From assembly GCA_028876495.1 (NCBI GenBank), contig JAGWRO010000024.1, positions 1 through 64,000 of the forward strand: a stretch of 64,000 bases of DNA, read 5' to 3'. This stretch comes from Bacteroidota bacterium. GTDB lineage: Bacteria > Bacteroidota > Bacteroidia > Chitinophagales > Chitinophagaceae. A program made the position numbers and the translations under genes. Below the pieces are notes generated by a model. The model worked only from the letters and a program-made list of their open reading frames with translations, did no database searches and had not been told where the DNA came from. Positions 26,344 through 35,516 of the stretch are shown here, in pieces (position 1 is the first letter of the stretch; every line of letters begins with the position of its first letter).

Positions 26344-28434
26344 TTATGATTGAGCCTGTATGGCGGTGATTACTACTGTATTAAAAATATCGTCTACGGT
26401 ACACCCCCTGCTGAGGTCGTTCACCGGTTTATTTAATCCCTGCAACATAGGGCCGATAGCCACTGCTCCGGTTTCACGCTGAACCGCTTTATAAGTATTA
26501 TTTCCGGTATTGAGATCAGGGAAGATCAACACACTCGCCTGCCCTGCCACTTTTGAATTGGGCAATTTTTGTTTGCCTACTGCAGGATCAACCGCTGCGT
26601 CATATTGAATAGGACCTTCTACCGGAAGGTCGGGCCTGCGCGCTTTTACCAATTCTGTCGCTCTCCTTACTTTTTCCACTTCTTCTCCCTGGCCTGAAGA
26701 ACCGGATGAATAAGACAGCATCGCAATTTTAGGCTCAATGCCAAACATGATGCTGCTTTCTGCAGAAGAGATCGCGATATCAGCCAATTGTTCTGAAGTA
26801 GGTTTCGGTATCACGGCACAATCGCCAAATACGATCACCCGATCTTCGAGACACATAAAAAATACGGATGAAACGGTAGAAACGCCCGGTTTGGTTTTTA
26901 TAAACTGCAACGCCGGCCGTATGGTATGTTGGGTAGTGTTGATAGAACCTGAAACCATTCCATCTGCGTCGCCCTTGTACACCATCATCGTTCCGAAATA
27001 AGCACCATCCTTCATAAAGTCGGCGGCCATGTCCATGTTCACATTTTTTTCTTTTCTCAATTCATATAATGTGGCAGTATAATCGGGCAACAGTGGTGAG
27101 TCCACCGGATTGATAATGGTTACATTCTTCCGGTCAAGTTCGATATTTAATCGCTGCAGAGATGCTTCTATTTCTTCTTTTTTACCAAGAATCGTTAATC
27201 GCACTACCTCTTGCTTCAGCAATTTTGCCGCCGCTTCAAGGATGCGGTCGTCACTGCCTTCAGGTAATACAATATGTTTTTTATGAAGTTTTGCTCTTTT
27301 CACCATCTGGTATTGGAACATCCTTGGCGTAATGCCTTCCGGTTGAGAGGTGACGATCTTATCTATCAAAGAAAGCGTGTCAGTATTTTTTTCAAAAGCG
27401 TTTGTTGCCAAATCAATCTTCAAAGTATTTTCGGGGTAGATCCTTGATTTAACTGCTGCCACTTTATTTACCGTTTCAAAAGTGCCTGTCTGTACCTGCA
27501 CTATCGGCACCACCGTTTCCAAACCTTCTACCAGTTTAATAATAGGTTCATCCGGTGCCAGTCCGCCGGAAAGAACCAGGCCTGCCACTTTCGGATAATT
27601 TTTAGAAAGATTAGCCTGAATCATTGCAATGATAATATCGCCCCTGTCGCCGGGAGTTACGATCAATGTATTTTCCTCCAGGTGGGTAAGGCAATTGCGT
27701 AACTGCATCGCTCCCACAATAAAATGATCTACCGGGTTGGATAAATAATTTTGTCCGAATAATATTTTCCCATCAACCCCTTCTACAATTTCTTTCATGG
27801 TGGGGCTGCTTAGTTCACTGGCATACGGGATTATAGAAGTGAGCAAATAAGGTGGTAACCGCTGGGCAAATAACACATGCAACGGTTCCACATTCAACTG
27901 ATCAACTTTGTTGGCTATTACTGCCAGTAAAGGCACTTCCTTATCCTTTAATATCTGCATGGTAGAGAGCACATTCCGCGTTACATCATCAGGCGTATAA
28001 CCATCTCCTTTGGCTACCAATATGAGTGGAATGGACAAATTTTTGGCGATCTCTACATTCGATGAAAATTCAAATGACGCACCTTCGCCTTCGAAATCCA
28101 TCCCGTCTACCAACACAAAATCGTGCGTATCTTCCAGCTTTTTGTATTTACTGATAATGGTGTCTATTACATAAGCATTGTTGTCTTCACTTCGGAATTT
28201 CAACAATTCAGCATAAGTAAAAGCATAGCAATCATTATAAGTAACATCCAAACCAAAGTGGTCGATCATGGTTTCGATATTGATATCTTTATTGTTACCA
28301 CCATTTTCACGTATCACCGGTTTGAAATAGGCGATCTTCCTGATCTTTCCGAGTAAAATGTTCATTAATCCGAGGGTAATAACCGACTTCCCGCTATTCG
28401 ATTCAGAGGAGGCTACATATATAGCTTTTGACAT
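26344..28434 (-). CDS. pta: Phosphate acetyltransferase, long form
   Basis: A 696-aa enzyme of the long type, making acetyl phosphate from acetyl-CoA and phosphate. The N-terminal P-loop domain starts ASSESNSGKSVITLGLMNIL (8-27). A DRTGG domain occupies roughly 210-330. The C-terminal PTA_PTB catalytic domain (about 365-690) shows HIVLPEGSDDRILEAA, DGMVSGSINTT and SYSSGSSGQGEEVEKVR. On the minus strand a -7-like GACTTTTGC lies about 40 bases upstream of the start. It is the first gene of the pta-ackA unit. Confidence 0.92.
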   Translation of the reverse strand: MSKAIYVASSESNSGKSVITLGLMNILLGKIRKIAYFKPVIRENGGNNKDINIETMIDHFGLDVTYNDCYAFTYAELLKFRSEDNNAYVIDTIISKYKKLEDTHDFVLVDGMDFEGEGASFEFSSNVEIAKNLSIPLILVAKGDGYTPDDVTRNVLSTMQILKDKEVPLLAVIANKVDQLNVEPLHVLFAQRLPPYLLTSIIPYASELSSPTMKEIVEGVDGKILFGQNYLSNPVDHFIVGAMQLRNCLTHLEENTLIVTPGDRGDIIIAMIQANLSKNYPKVAGLVLSGGLAPDEPIIKLVEGLETVVPIVQVQTGTFETVNKVAAVKSRIYPENTLKIDLATNAFEKNTDTLSLIDKIVTSQPEGITPRMFQYQMVKRAKLHKKHIVLPEGSDDRILEAAAKLLKQEVVRLTILGKKEEIEASLQRLNIELDRKNVTIINPVDSPLLPDYTATLYELRKEKNVNMDMAADFMKDGAYFGTMMVYKGDADGMVSGSINTTQHTIRPALQFIKTKPGVSTVSSVFFMCLEDRVIVFGDCAVIPKPTSEQLADIAISSAESSIMFGIEPKIAMLSYSSGSSGQGEEVEKVRRATELVKARRPDLPVEGPIQYDAAVDPAVGKQKLPNSKVAGQASVLIFPDLNTGNNTYKAVQRETGAVAIGPMLQGLNKPVNDLSRGCTVDDIFNTVVITAIQAQS

Positions 28435-28622
28435 TCAGAGAAATTTTAAATAGATTTTTGTTGTGCAAAAGTCGGTGAATTTTCCCTAAAGCTCTATGAG
28501 GAAAATCATGGATAAGATTGTTATTAATTAATTCTGTTCCGGAATAATTTTTCTTAACGCATAATTTGCTTCCGGAAAGAAAATGTTTCTATTATAAAAT
28601 CGCCAATGCAAAAAACGAGGAA

Positions 28623-28655
28623 AAGGCAGGGTAAAATATTACCCTGCCTTTTTTT
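28623..28655. terminator. Strong hairpin downstream of the OmpA paralogue 2 gene
   Basis: AGGCAGGGTAA facing TTACCCTGCCT, with an A-run on one side and TTTTTTT on the other, forms an 11-pair stem. It lies about 20 bases past the end of the minus-strand OmpA-like gene. The longer T-run is on the plus strand and the minus strand has four Ts, so it may act in both directions. Confidence 0.7.
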
Positions 28656-28672
28656 ATCGTCTTACAAATTCT

Positions 28673-29917
28673 TTACAGCTTAATAAATTCTACCCTGCGA
28701 TTTAAAGCTTTGTTGGATGGAGAGTCATTGGCTGCAACCGGCTGTGCTTCGCCTTTGCCATCTGTTTCCATCCTTGAAGGATCAATCTTAAAAGTAGTGA
28801 CTAATTCATTTTTTACAGAGGCAGAACGACGTTTGGATAACTCAAGATTTGCATCATCGGCACCATCAGCATCCGTATGCCCCACGATCCGGATCTTTAC
28901 ATCAGGATTCTCATTTAAAATGGCAGCAATTTCTTTGAGTGATCCATAGGATTCCGGTTTTACCGCATCTTTATTCACGTCAAAATAAATTCCATAACTC
29001 ACGATCTTTCCTTCAGTAAGCAACTTACTACGCATGTCAGGAGCCCCGACGGCAATTCGTACGTTACTTACCATGGCGGCTCCGTTTTCAAAACGAATCC
29101 TATCCATCTTAACCGAACTTACCGGAAATGCTTTGGGCAGATCAAATATTTTATTTTCGTTTTGATACACTCTTACCCTCGACTTTTGTATCCAGATTGC
29201 TATATGATAGAGTTGATTTTCTTTTTGATAATAGGATTTTTCTTCGTTGGTACCACTCAATCCAAGGCCTTCGCCTTCTTTGCCATTGATATAAGTTCGA
29301 TACCCCGGCCTGCCAAAGTATTCACATCCAAAATACAAACCTGCTTTTCCCGGCACCGATCCATGATCAAATGCCTTCGCGTTAATGCTCTGCATTAAAC
29401 GGAAACCATAGCCGGCCATTCCGCCTTCGGTTCCTTTAATGGGAATAATGTCAAACTCAATCGTATAATTTTCAGGCAGGTTGAGTAATTGATCCGTCCA
29501 GATGGCATCCCGCGAAACAAATTTTAACCACCGGCCCGGAAATAAATTGGTGGTAACTACTTCTCCTGAACCATTGGTATTCCAGGCAGCAGGAAAATCA
29601 CCAACGTTACCCTGGCTGAAATCATCAAAAAACACCACTTTATCACCAGGAACAAAATCAAATTTTGAATATGTCTGGAGAGCAACCTGGTTATTGGAAG
29701 GTTTATCCGCACCTGGTTTATTAGCCGCATTTGCATTTTCATCTTTCACCTCCGGCTTCTCTTTATTTTCCGATGTTTTAACAGGCGGCTGTTCTTTTTT
29801 ATTAATAATTTCATTTGCTTTTTTTTGAAGTAATTTTTTAGGATTTAACTGGGCGGTGACATTGCCTGCTGATACTAATATTAAGGCAGCAAAAGCCCAG
29901 TTTAATATAGTTTTCAT
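28673..29917 (-). CDS. OmpA-family peptidoglycan-binding protein, paralogue 2
   Basis: A 414-aa exported protein with signal peptide (ends near TAQL, residue 24). A Lys/Glu/Pro/Asn-rich linker (about 35-80) is followed by the middle domain beginning YSKFDFVPGDKVVFFDDFSQ and a C-terminal OmpA domain with GIYFDVNKDAVKPESYGSL, IVGHTDADGADDANLELSKR and ALNRRVEFIKL. The order and many phrases match 16553-17902, so they are paralogues, but this gene lacks the 105-bp leader. It is monocistronic and followed by a strong hairpin. The role is probably cell-wall attachment of an envelope protein. Confidence 0.8.
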   Translation of the reverse strand: MKTILNWAFAALILVSAGNVTAQLNPKKLLQKKANEIINKKEQPPVKTSENKEKPEVKDENANAANKPGADKPSNNQVALQTYSKFDFVPGDKVVFFDDFSQGNVGDFPAAWNTNGSGEVVTTNLFPGRWLKFVSRDAIWTDQLLNLPENYTIEFDIIPIKGTEGGMAGYGFRLMQSINAKAFDHGSVPGKAGLYFGCEYFGRPGYRTYINGKEGEGLGLSGTNEEKSYYQKENQLYHIAIWIQKSRVRVYQNENKIFDLPKAFPVSSVKMDRIRFENGAAMVSNVRIAVGAPDMRSKLLTEGKIVSYGIYFDVNKDAVKPESYGSLKEIAAILNENPDVKIRIVGHTDADGADDANLELSKRRSASVKNELVTTFKIDPSRMETDGKGEAQPVAANDSPSNKALNRRVEFIKL

Positions 29918-30064
29918 TTGTAAAAAATTTTTACTAAAGTTAGTTGCCCTGCGTAAATTTTATGGGTGATTGCGGTCACAGTAATCACTGATTGTTATCA
30001 TTTGAATAACCCGGGTGATGATAGAAAAGCAATTGTATAATAGTATTTAGTTTAAATTCGTCTC

Positions 30065-30589
30065 ATGAAGAAGATACTGGTTTCTGTTATCCTTACTTTG
30101 GCTGGCCTTATCGGGCTCTTTATCATTTATATTTATTCAGGGTCTTATAATGTAAGTCAGTTGGCGCATCATAATGCCATCACCCAATGGGCCATCAACA
30201 CTACAAAGCACCGTTCTATTAATGCACATGATGCAGACATCAAAGTGCCACCGTTAAATGATACGTCCATGATTATAATGGGCTTTAAACATTACAATGA
30301 AATGTGCGTAACCTGCCATGGCGGCCCCGGAATAGAACCTGATGAATTAGCTAAAGGGCTTTATCCCGCACCTCCGAAGTTTTACAAATCTGATGATATG
30401 CCTGACACCACCGAGGCATTCTGGATTACTAAAAACGGAATTAAATTTACCAGTATGCCCGCTTTCGGGCCTACCCATTCCGATCAGAAAATATGGGCGA
30501 TCACTGATTTTTTACTGAACAAACTCAACAAAATGACACCGGAAGAATACCAGCAATGGAAAGTGAAATATGCTGAAAACGATGATTAA
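30065..30589 (+). CDS. Membrane-anchored c-type cytochrome
   Basis: A 174-aa protein. The N-terminal segment ILVSVILTLAGLIGLFIIYIYSG anchors it and leaves the rest in the periplasm. The haem site is CVTCHGG (about 81-87), with a candidate distal Met in FTSMPAFGPTHSDQKIWAITDFL (about 136-158). It is a single-haem class I type cytochrome, similar to small electron-transfer cytochromes encoded singly in this phylum. No oxidase or dehydrogenase gene is adjacent. Confidence 0.75.
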   Translation: MKKILVSVILTLAGLIGLFIIYIYSGSYNVSQLAHHNAITQWAINTTKHRSINAHDADIKVPPLNDTSMIIMGFKHYNEMCVTCHGGPGIEPDELAKGLYPAPPKFYKSDDMPDTTEAFWITKNGIKFTSMPAFGPTHSDQKIWAITDFLLNKLNKMTPEEYQQWKVKYAENDD

Positions 30590-30765
30590 TTGAGTAGCAT
30601 TTTTTTTCAGAAAGATATTTTAGGGTACGCATTACTGTTACCGATTAAGTAAAAATAAAAATCTCCGGTATTTGTTGGTTTGCTATTGATCCCTTACCAT
30701 TTTAAATTTCATGCGAAAGGACACCGTTTTTAAAAGGTGTCACCTCTTTGGCGTATATTTATTTC

Positions 30766-31686
30766 ATGAAAATAAAAACAACTGCCGTTTCTGCCTTTGC
30801 CTTATTGGTTTGTATTTTTCAAACAACCACCGCCCAGATAAGCCCACGCGTACAGCACATTTTCCCGGAAGGAACCATTACTTATGGCAACATTCCCTAT
30901 GCCGGAGATACGGTTTTGAAACATTTGCTTGACATTTATCTTCCGCCAAATCATACAAAAAACACACCGCTGATCGTGTGGATACATGGCGGCGCGTGGA
31001 TGCTGAATGACAAATATGCCGATATGAGCTATATGCAAAAAACCATAAAGTCATTCATCGACAGCGGTTATGCATTGGCGTCTATAGATTACCGTTATAG
31101 CACCACTGCCATCTTTCCGGCACAGATAAAGGATTGTAATGAAGCAATAGAATTTCTATATCAACATGCAGCAAAATATCACTTAGATAAAAACCGTATT
31201 ACTGTAATCGGCTTTTCTGCCGGTGGCCATTTGGCTTCGCTTATGGCGCTTTCCAATAACAACGATGTGAAAGAATTTTATCCACCCGGTAAAAAGATCA
31301 GTTTTAAAATAAGATGCGCTTTTGATTTTTACGGCCCTTCAGATTTGATCATGCAAACCACCAACCCTGATACCTCTGTAGTAAACGACCGCGACCCTGT
31401 GGCACTTCTGCTGGGCACCTTACCTATTAACCGCCCCGATCTTGCAAAGATCGCCAGCCCTGTAACTTACGTTGATAAAAACGATCCTCCGTTCCTTATT
31501 GTGCAGGGAGAAAAAGACCAGTCGGTGCCCAATACCGAATCAAAAATCTTAAGTTCATGGCTAAGGCTTGCGGGCGTACCCAATAAACTCATCATTGTTC
31601 CCGGCGCGCCACATTATGGAAAAATGTTTGACGCAGATTATATCAGGGCAGACATTTTTAAGTATTTGGATAAGTATATGAAGTGA
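30766..31686 (+). CDS. Secreted alpha/beta hydrolase (BD-FAE/esterase-like)
   Basis: The product is 306 aa from the ATG at 30766; a TTG 18 bases upstream is less likely. A signal peptide (MKIKTTAVSAFALLVCIFQTTTAQ) is followed by WIHGGAW (oxyanion region, about 73-79), the nucleophile elbow GFSAGGHLAS (about 151-160), an Asp in VQGEKDQSVPNTES (about 247-260) and the catalytic His in GAPHYGK. The family includes carbohydrate esterases and arylesterases. A TTTGTTGGTTTGCT variant of the recurring motif lies 86 bases upstream. It is convergent with the GloVer-repeat gene; the 31687-31838 gap holds an AGGTTTACTA motif on the minus strand. Confidence 0.75.
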   Translation: MKIKTTAVSAFALLVCIFQTTTAQISPRVQHIFPEGTITYGNIPYAGDTVLKHLLDIYLPPNHTKNTPLIVWIHGGAWMLNDKYADMSYMQKTIKSFIDSGYALASIDYRYSTTAIFPAQIKDCNEAIEFLYQHAAKYHLDKNRITVIGFSAGGHLASLMALSNNNDVKEFYPPGKKISFKIRCAFDFYGPSDLIMQTTNPDTSVVNDRDPVALLLGTLPINRPDLAKIASPVTYVDKNDPPFLIVQGEKDQSVPNTESKILSSWLRLAGVPNKLIIVPGAPHYGKMFDADYIRADIFKYLDKYMK

Positions 31687-31838
31687 GAATTGAAAGAAAT
31701 TTATAGGTTTATAAGGTGCAGGATATTGTATCCCTGATAACAGATGACGATAGTAAACCTACTTTTATTTGCTATTTTTATTTAGGGTAAACGCTTTGTT
31801 CAAGTGCCTCCAATTTTCGATAAAAAAAGAAAATTATT

Positions 31839-34610
31839 TTAATCACCCTTCACTACTTTAATACTTTGCCTTTGATGTGATCCTGCAATAATTGTAAGCA
31901 GGTAAGTTCCTTTTGATAATCTGCTGATTTTGCTTATCTGTACGATGTTGGTTCCGGCTGATAGTTGCCTATCCTCTTTGTATAATTGTCTTCCGCCCGG
32001 GTCGGTTATTATAAAAGTCGCCTTAACAGCAATAAGTGATTCAACCGTTACATTCAACTTATCCTGAAACGGATTTGGATTGACCGCAACAAATTTTCCA
32101 TAAAGATCCGTTCCGATTTTTATTATTGTGCTGTATTTAAAATCGCCATCGTTGTCCACACTTTTTAAACGATAAAAATACAAAGGCGATATCGTAACAG
32201 CTAATTGATCATTATAAATATAGGTGCCATTTCCTACAGCTTTAACCTGAGAGATTCCGGTAAAATTTTGTCCATCAATACTACGCTGCAATTCATAATA
32301 ATTAAGATTAAGTTCATTTTCAACTTTCCAGGTTAACTGGTTGCTATTTCCTTTTCTTTTACCATTAAAACTTATGAGTGTTACAGGTACAGGGCCGGAT
32401 TCTGCCGTCTCAATAAATGAAGTTAAAAAAGGATTAGCACCATTGGTAATATCAAAATCCTGCAGCTTTGTATAGGTGGATGTAACAGGATCAAAAGAAA
32501 AAACAACACCGGCATCGATGCTTCCTCCATACCCTGTCATGCCATATAGTTTTCCATCGCTTGCCTGCGCGAGGCTGCCATAAGGATACCCGCCATTGGT
32601 ATTATCAAAATCCTTGAGTTTGGTATAGGTAGAAGAAGGAACAAAGGAAAAAATAACACCCGCATCAATGCTTCCTCCTGAAACAGTCATTCCATATAGC
32701 TTTCCATCTTTTGCAGAGACAAGACTTCCTGCAGGATTACTACCAGTGGCATTATCAAAATCCCTGAGTTTTGCAAAAGTGTAAGCGGAAGGATCAAAGG
32801 AAAAAATAACACCGGCATCATTGATTCCTCCATAAGCAGTCAAACCATATATTTTTCCATCGTTTTTTTGTACCAGGCTGCCATAAGGATTACTTCCATT
32901 GGTCCCGTTAAAATCCATAAACTTGGTATAAGTGGTAGTGGAAGGATCAAAGGAAAAAATAACACCATAATCGCTGCTTCCGCCAAATACAGTCATGCCA
33001 TATAGCTTTCCATTGCTTGCCTCCAGTAGACTTCCTGCAGGATTCGCACCGTTGGCAATATCAAAATCCTTAAGTTTTGTATAGATAGATGTAGCGGGAT
33101 CAAAAGAAAAAATAACACCCGCATCGCTGCTACCTCCAAAGGCTGTCATGCCATATAGCTTTCCATTACTTGCCTGCATCAGGCTTCCATAAGGATTAGC
33201 TCCATTGGTATAATCAAATTCCTTCAGTTTTGTATAAGTGAAAGTGGAAGGATTAAATGAAAAAATAACGCCGGCATCGCTGCTCCCGCCCTCATTCGCC
33301 ATCCCATAAAGCTTTCCATCTATTGCTTTAAGAAGGCCGCCGTAAATATTTCTTCCATCTTCGTTTGTACCAAAATCCCTCACTTTTGAATAAGTGGAAG
33401 TAGAAGGCTCCAGAAAAAAAATAACACCATCTCCGATATTGCCTCCGTAAGTTGTCATGCCATATAATTTTCCGTTACTTGCCTGCACCAGGCTACCATA
33501 AGGATTTCCTCCATCAGTACTACCATCAAAATTCTTTAACGTTGTATAGGTTGTTGCCAAAGGATCATAAGAAAATACAACACCTTCAGAGTTGGTTCCT
33601 CCATAAACTGTCAGGCCATAAAGTTTTCCATCACTTGCCTGTATAAAGCTGCCATGAGGATTGCTGCCAATGGAAAAGTCAAAATCTTTTAGTTTTGTAT
33701 AAATAGAAGTAGAAGGATCAAAGGAAAATATAACACCTGCATCACTGCTTCCTCCATAACCCGTCATGCCATATAGTTTTCCATTTCCTGCCAGCAAAAA
33801 ACTTCCATAAGGATAACTGCCATTTGTATTATCAAAATCCTTCAACTTTGTATAAGTAGAGGTAGTAGGGTCAAAAGAAAAAATAACACCATAACCGCTG
33901 ATTCCTCCCTGGTAGGTCATCCCGTATAGCTTTCCATTGCCTGCCTGTACCAGGCTGCCATAGGGGCAACCACCATTGGCATTATCAAAATCCTTCAGCT
34001 TTGTATAAGTGGATGTAGAAGGGTCAAAAGAAAAAATAACACCATAACCGTTGTTTCCTCCATATGCTGCCATTCCATATAACTTTCCATTGCTAGCCTG
34101 CACCAGGCCACCATAAGGGCTACCACCAATGGTATTATCAAAATCTTTCAACTTTGTATATATGGAAGTAGAAGGATCAAAAGAAAAAATAACACCATCA
34201 CCGCTGCTTCCTCCGGAAACCGTCATTCCATAAAGCTTTCCATCGCTTGCCTGCATCAAGCTACCATAAGGGTAACCGCCATTGTCATAATCAAAATCCC
34301 TGAGCTTGATGTACGTGGAAGTCGAAGGATCATAAGAAAAAATAACACCGGCATCGCTGCTTCCCCCATAAACTGTCATGGCATATAGCTTTCCATTTTT
34401 TGCCTGGATAAAATTTACCTGGTTAGGGTTCATAGCATCAAGGCTTTCGAAAGAACGAACAACGGTTAAATTATTGGTAGCAGGTGTAAATTGATTAATG
34501 GTACCTCCTCCACCAATTCCTCCATAAGTTGTGGTACCATATAAGGTTTGCGCCTTTGTATAAAACATACCGGTTAAAAGGTAAATGATACTTAATAAAA
34601 ACTTTTTCAT
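31839..34610 (-). CDS. GloVer-type tandem-repeat protein with T9SS sorting domain
   Basis: The product is 923 aa from the ATG at 34610; an upstream TTG would add 11 residues before the signal peptide. The signal (MKKFLLSIIYLLTGMFYTKAQ) is followed by 14 units of about 51 residues, each like GKLYGMTxYGGSSDAGVIFS then FDPSTSTYTKLKDFD, the TIGR03803 GloVer repeat. The first unit is divergent. A non-repetitive part from about 735 contains a beta domain, and the last 80 residues (NPNPFQDKLNVTV, GGRQLYKE, GTYLLTI) are a type A T9SS sorting domain. It is a probable secreted or surface beta-propeller protein. It lies 19 bases after the DUF4907 gene. Confidence 0.8.
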   Translation of the reverse strand: MKKFLLSIIYLLTGMFYTKAQTLYGTTTYGGIGGGGTINQFTPATNNLTVVRSFESLDAMNPNQVNFIQAKNGKLYAMTVYGGSSDAGVIFSYDPSTSTYIKLRDFDYDNGGYPYGSLMQASDGKLYGMTVSGGSSGDGVIFSFDPSTSIYTKLKDFDNTIGGSPYGGLVQASNGKLYGMAAYGGNNGYGVIFSFDPSTSTYTKLKDFDNANGGCPYGSLVQAGNGKLYGMTYQGGISGYGVIFSFDPTTSTYTKLKDFDNTNGSYPYGSFLLAGNGKLYGMTGYGGSSDAGVIFSFDPSTSIYTKLKDFDFSIGSNPHGSFIQASDGKLYGLTVYGGTNSEGVVFSYDPLATTYTTLKNFDGSTDGGNPYGSLVQASNGKLYGMTTYGGNIGDGVIFFLEPSTSTYSKVRDFGTNEDGRNIYGGLLKAIDGKLYGMANEGGSSDAGVIFSFNPSTFTYTKLKEFDYTNGANPYGSLMQASNGKLYGMTAFGGSSDAGVIFSFDPATSIYTKLKDFDIANGANPAGSLLEASNGKLYGMTVFGGSSDYGVIFSFDPSTTTYTKFMDFNGTNGSNPYGSLVQKNDGKIYGLTAYGGINDAGVIFSFDPSAYTFAKLRDFDNATGSNPAGSLVSAKDGKLYGMTVSGGSIDAGVIFSFVPSSTYTKLKDFDNTNGGYPYGSLAQASDGKLYGMTGYGGSIDAGVVFSFDPVTSTYTKLQDFDITNGANPFLTSFIETAESGPVPVTLISFNGKRKGNSNQLTWKVENELNLNYYELQRSIDGQNFTGISQVKAVGNGTYIYNDQLAVTISPLYFYRLKSVDNDGDFKYSTIIKIGTDLYGKFVAVNPNPFQDKLNVTVESLIAVKATFIITDPGGRQLYKEDRQLSAGTNIVQISKISRLSKGTYLLTIIAGSHQRQSIKVVKGD
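32420..34530. repeat. Coding tandem repeat, about 153-bp period
   Basis: The DNA encoding the GloVer units repeats every 153 bases or so, with phrases such as TGTCATGCCATATAGCTTTC and GATCAAAAGAAAAAATAACA recurring about 13 times with substitutions. The repeats stay in frame. Such a tract is expected to expand and contract by recombination, and it is also hard to assemble. Confidence 0.85.
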
Positions 34611-34629
34611 ATAAATAAATTTAGATTCA

Positions 34630-35016
34630 TTAGTGAGATTCAATTTTTAATTCATTTGCTACTTGCGGAGGCATTGTATTTTGCCAGTATCCCGTGTTTT
34701 TGTATTCGCGTATGATCCATTCTGCAATTTTATAGGCATCCTCTTTTTGGGGCACCCCTCCGGGTGAAAAGGCCAATGGATTACGTGGCTGATGCACCAA
34801 TCGTTTACCATCTTTCAATATGTCGAAGCCATAACCTGAAATACGGTTTGATGCTGGCAACGCCGGTATGAGCTTTATAACATATCCCTCGTATTCCTGC
34901 ATATTTTTCGTTGCATTAACAGACCCGGTTCTCTGTATAGTCAGCGGATCATGTTTTTGAGCAAATAGAGTAAGGGCGGCTATTTGCAGGAGTATTACAA
35001 AAAATAATTTTTTCAT
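34630..35016 (-). CDS. DUF4907 protein, exported
   Basis: The product is 128 aa from the ATG at 35016; two upstream in-frame candidates (TTG 35046, ATG 35025) would precede the signal peptide. A signal peptide (MKKLFFVILLQIAALTLFAQ) is followed by YVIKLIPALPASNRISGYGFDILKDGKRLVHQPRNPL and KEDAYKIAEWIIREY, the DUF4907 pattern. The family is small, periplasmic and often encoded beside repeat-rich secreted proteins. It is the first gene of a two-gene unit with the GloVer protein. Confidence 0.7.
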   Translation of the reverse strand: MKKLFFVILLQIAALTLFAQKHDPLTIQRTGSVNATKNMQEYEGYVIKLIPALPASNRISGYGFDILKDGKRLVHQPRNPLAFSPGGVPQKEDAYKIAEWIIREYKNTGYWQNTMPPQVANELKIESH

Positions 35017-35056
35017 AAAAAACATTTTGAAAATTATTGTAATCAATTTGAGAAAT

Positions 35057-35064
35057 CAAAGCTA
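35057..35064 (-). promoter_or_regulatory. -7 box for the DUF4907-GloVer unit
   Basis: Read on the minus strand these bases are TAGCTTTG, an exact TAnnTTTG and identical to the -7 box at 5324-5331. It lies about 41 bases upstream of the DUF4907 ATG. The -33 element is not convincing. Confidence 0.45.
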
Positions 35065-35282
35065 CTTATGGCTGCCTGCGCTGTTAATGACGATTGTCAG
35101 TAGATATAATGATTCCGGTTGGATGGATCATATTCCAACATAGTAACAGATGTTGCGTTGGAAGAAGTGGAGGTGCATTTTGCTGCCTGTTTAATCTTTC
35201 TTTCCTAAAAAACCTTTAATTAAAAAAGATATTGAAGAAACTAATACTACCCTTATTGCTCAATTAAATCAACCCAAATTAA

Positions 35283-35447
35283 TCGCAGCTTAAACCGAAC
35301 TCAGGTTATAAGAGACTGAAAAGTTCAGGAATAAATTTTCTTTCTGAACCGTTTCAAATTCCGACAGGCATGGCAGTTGAGTTTGATGCCCCATTTGGAA
35401 ACAGGCTTGGAATAACAGATTATTCAAACAAGAAAAATCAAGAGTAA
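35283..35447 (+). pseudogene. C-terminal remnant of a VOC (glyoxalase-like) protein
   Basis: The plus strand reads LKSSGINFLSEPFQIPTGMA and continues VEFDAPFGNRLGITDYSNKK to a stop at 35447. The FxDPFGNxLGI segment is the closing motif of VOC-family metalloproteins. Upstream of 35283 the frame is closed by a stop, and no start or N-terminal half is present. A second open frame just before it (35210-35290) does not look like VOC. The rest of 35065-35516 shows nothing else. This is probably a decayed gene. Confidence 0.5.
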
Positions 35448-35516
35448 TATCTGGCAGATAAGAATAACTTCTTATTTTTCTTGATGATTTTAGTTATTCT
35501 ACCGAAAAAAAGCGGG

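Noticed and set aside
32420-34530. Regularly spaced DNA repeats suggestive of a CRISPR array
   Set aside because: The period is 153 bp, the repeats are imperfect, and they stay in one open frame encoding GloVer units.
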